Shown here: positions 5,361-6,399 of the stretch, one piece after another | How positions within the stretch are numbered: the first letter of the stretch is position 1 | How the letters are laid out: every line of letters begins with the position of its first letter | Assembly: GCA_020434605.1 (NCBI GenBank) | Contig: JAGRAL010000064.1 | Location: 1 to 6,399, forward strand | DNA: 6,399 nucleotides | Reading direction: 5' to 3' | Origin: Bdellovibrionales bacterium | Lineage (GTDB): Bacteria > Bdellovibrionota > Bdellovibrionia > Bdellovibrionales > UBA840 | Made by a program: the position numbers and the translations under genes | Notes under the pieces: model-generated | What the model was told of the DNA's origin: nothing | Seen by the model: only the letters and a program-made list of their open reading frames with translations | The model's database searches: none

Positions 5361-6399
5361 ATGTTTGGGCTAGATATGCAGCAGTTGCTGTTTATATTGA
5401 TATTAACAGTTTCTATTATACTTTTTGTGACGGAATGGGTGAGGGTTGATCTCGTCTCAGTTCTTATCATACTTAGTCTGGTTATCTCAGGAATATTAGA
5501 AACCAGCATAGCTTTTTCTGGTTTCGCCAGTGAGCCTGTTATTATCGTTGCTGCCGTCTTTGTATTGTCAGCAGCATTATCCGCAACTGGGGTTACAGAC
5601 AGAATCGGTGACTTTGTTACTAAAATGGCTGGCAATCGTGAGTGGCAGGCCATACTTGTTTTTATGATTGTGGTTGCGTTGTTATCAGCATTTACCCACC
5701 ACCTTATGATTACCGCAATGATGTTGCCAGTAGTAATGCAATACTGCCGAGAGAAAAACATATACTCTTCAAGGATCTTAATCCCAATGGCAACCGCCGC
5801 ATCACTGGGAACCACGATGACAATCATAAGTGCTCCAGCATTTTTATTAGCTAATAATATTTTAATGCGATCTGGAGCAAAAGGGCTTCATATCTTTGAT
5901 GTTTTTCCAATAGGTATAAGCTTAACTGCGCTAAGTATTATTTTTGTCATTTTAACCAGATGGGTGCTACCAAAAAGATTTGGCGAACAAAGCTTTGAAA
6001 ACAAATTTCAAGTTGATAAGTTTTATACAGAAATAGAGATTCCTAAGGACTCAAAATGGATAGGTGTAACGTTTGAATCTTTCTACACCTCTACGCAAAA
6101 AAGGTTTCTGATCATTGAGTGGATTAGAAACGGACACGCTAAACAGATTGGAAAAACAGAAGACACAATCAACGTTGGAGATATTTTTTTAATCAATGCT
6201 TCTCCAGATGAAATCATTTCGATGAGTGATGATATGGGTCTGGCGTTAAAGCCTGTGAAAAAATATCAAAGCTATTTAGATGTAGATCATGACAACACGC
6301 CTGTACTTTTACAAGCAGTACTCGCCCCAAACTCAAGATGGGTAGGGCAAAACTTACGAGCCACGGATTTTTTGAGACACTATAGGTTAATTGTTGTCG
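5361..6399 (+). CDS. SLC13-type anion permease with RCK_C (TrkA-C) domains, 3' end outside window
   Basis: 346 residues are visible before the right edge. Hydrophobic segments at about 7-23, 31-46, 58-75, 96-112, 114-126, 138-167 and 181-203 form the N-terminal membrane half. Two soluble RCK_C-like domains follow: about 218-298 (with the typical INVGDIFLINASPDEI) and one beginning near 314 (AVLAPNSRWVGQNLRATDF), cut off. Full-length SLC13 permeases of this layout have about 580-620 residues, with a second membrane half after the RCK_C pair. The family imports anions such as sulfate or dicarboxylates, usually with sodium. The substrate is unknown here, and the expected site residues differ: SAFTHHLM at 109-116 replaces the usual Ser-Asn-Thr/Asn-Asn type motif, and ISAPAF at 156-161 replaces the usual Gly-Thr-x-x-Asn. 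ATG 5361 gives the longest frame after an upstream in-frame stop. ATG 5376 (MQQLLF) is an equally possible start, and neither has a clear Shine-Dalgarno. Confidence 0.9.
   Translation, partial: MFGLDMQQLLFILILTVSIILFVTEWVRVDLVSVLIILSLVISGILETSIAFSGFASEPVIIVAAVFVLSAALSATGVTDRIGDFVTKMAGNREWQAILVFMIVVALLSAFTHHLMITAMMLPVVMQYCREKNIYSSRILIPMATAASLGTTMTIISAPAFLLANNILMRSGAKGLHIFDVFPIGISLTALSIIFVILTRWVLPKRFGEQSFENKFQVDKFYTEIEIPKDSKWIGVTFESFYTSTQKRFLIIEWIRNGHAKQIGKTEDTINVGDIFLINASPDEIISMSDDMGLALKPVKKYQSYLDVDHDNTPVLLQAVLAPNSRWVGQNLRATDFLRHYRLIVV

Noticed and set aside
5342..5827. 161-codon minus-strand open frame opposite the permease
   Set aside because: The + strand frame clearly encodes SLC13-type membrane segments. 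The antisense product is Ile/Thr-rich with no recognisable feature, so it is a shadow.

Overview
The window is AT-rich by eye (roughly under 40% GC) and has no mobile element, rRNA, tRNA or CRISPR array that I can see. Most genes encode exported proteins: Sec signal peptides, one lipoprotein lipobox, and Cys pairs suited to an oxidising envelope. This points to a Gram-negative bacterium with many secreted proteins of unknown function. A low-GC member of Bdellovibrionota (Bacteriovorax/Halobacteriovorax-like) would fit, but that is a guess from style and composition; no marker gene is present.

Layout. (1) 1-558 (+): C-terminal 185 residues of an unrecognised Lys-rich protein, cut by the left edge. 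(2) 624-1676 (+): a 350-residue lipoprotein that I read as a (beta/alpha)8 barrel resembling clan GH-A glycosidases. (3) 1822-3078 (+): a 418-residue secreted protein with an Arg/Pro repeat region, a very aromatic Tyr/Trp block and a compact C-terminal domain. It has its own promoter candidate, a good ribosome binding site and a strong terminator. (4) 3149-4180 (-): a 343-residue exported, mostly helical protein that converges on gene 3 and shares its terminator region. (5) 4337-5293 (+): a 318-residue exported protein with a helical N-terminal part and a beta-rich remainder, divergent from gene 4 across a 156-bp region that holds palindromes and a 9-bp inverted repeat. (6) 5361-6399 (+): the N-terminal 346 residues of an SLC13-type anion permease with RCK_C (TrkA-C) domains, cut by the right edge.

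The genes do not form an obvious pathway. Genes 1 and 2 could be co-transcribed (65-bp gap, same strand), and 5 and 6 could be (67-bp gap). Gene 3 looks like its own unit. The most interesting points are the barrel lipoprotein with two well-placed glutamates, the codon-diversified but protein-conserved repeats of gene 3, and the permease, which lacks the usual SLC13 substrate-site residues. I found no convincing evidence of a new multi-gene system.
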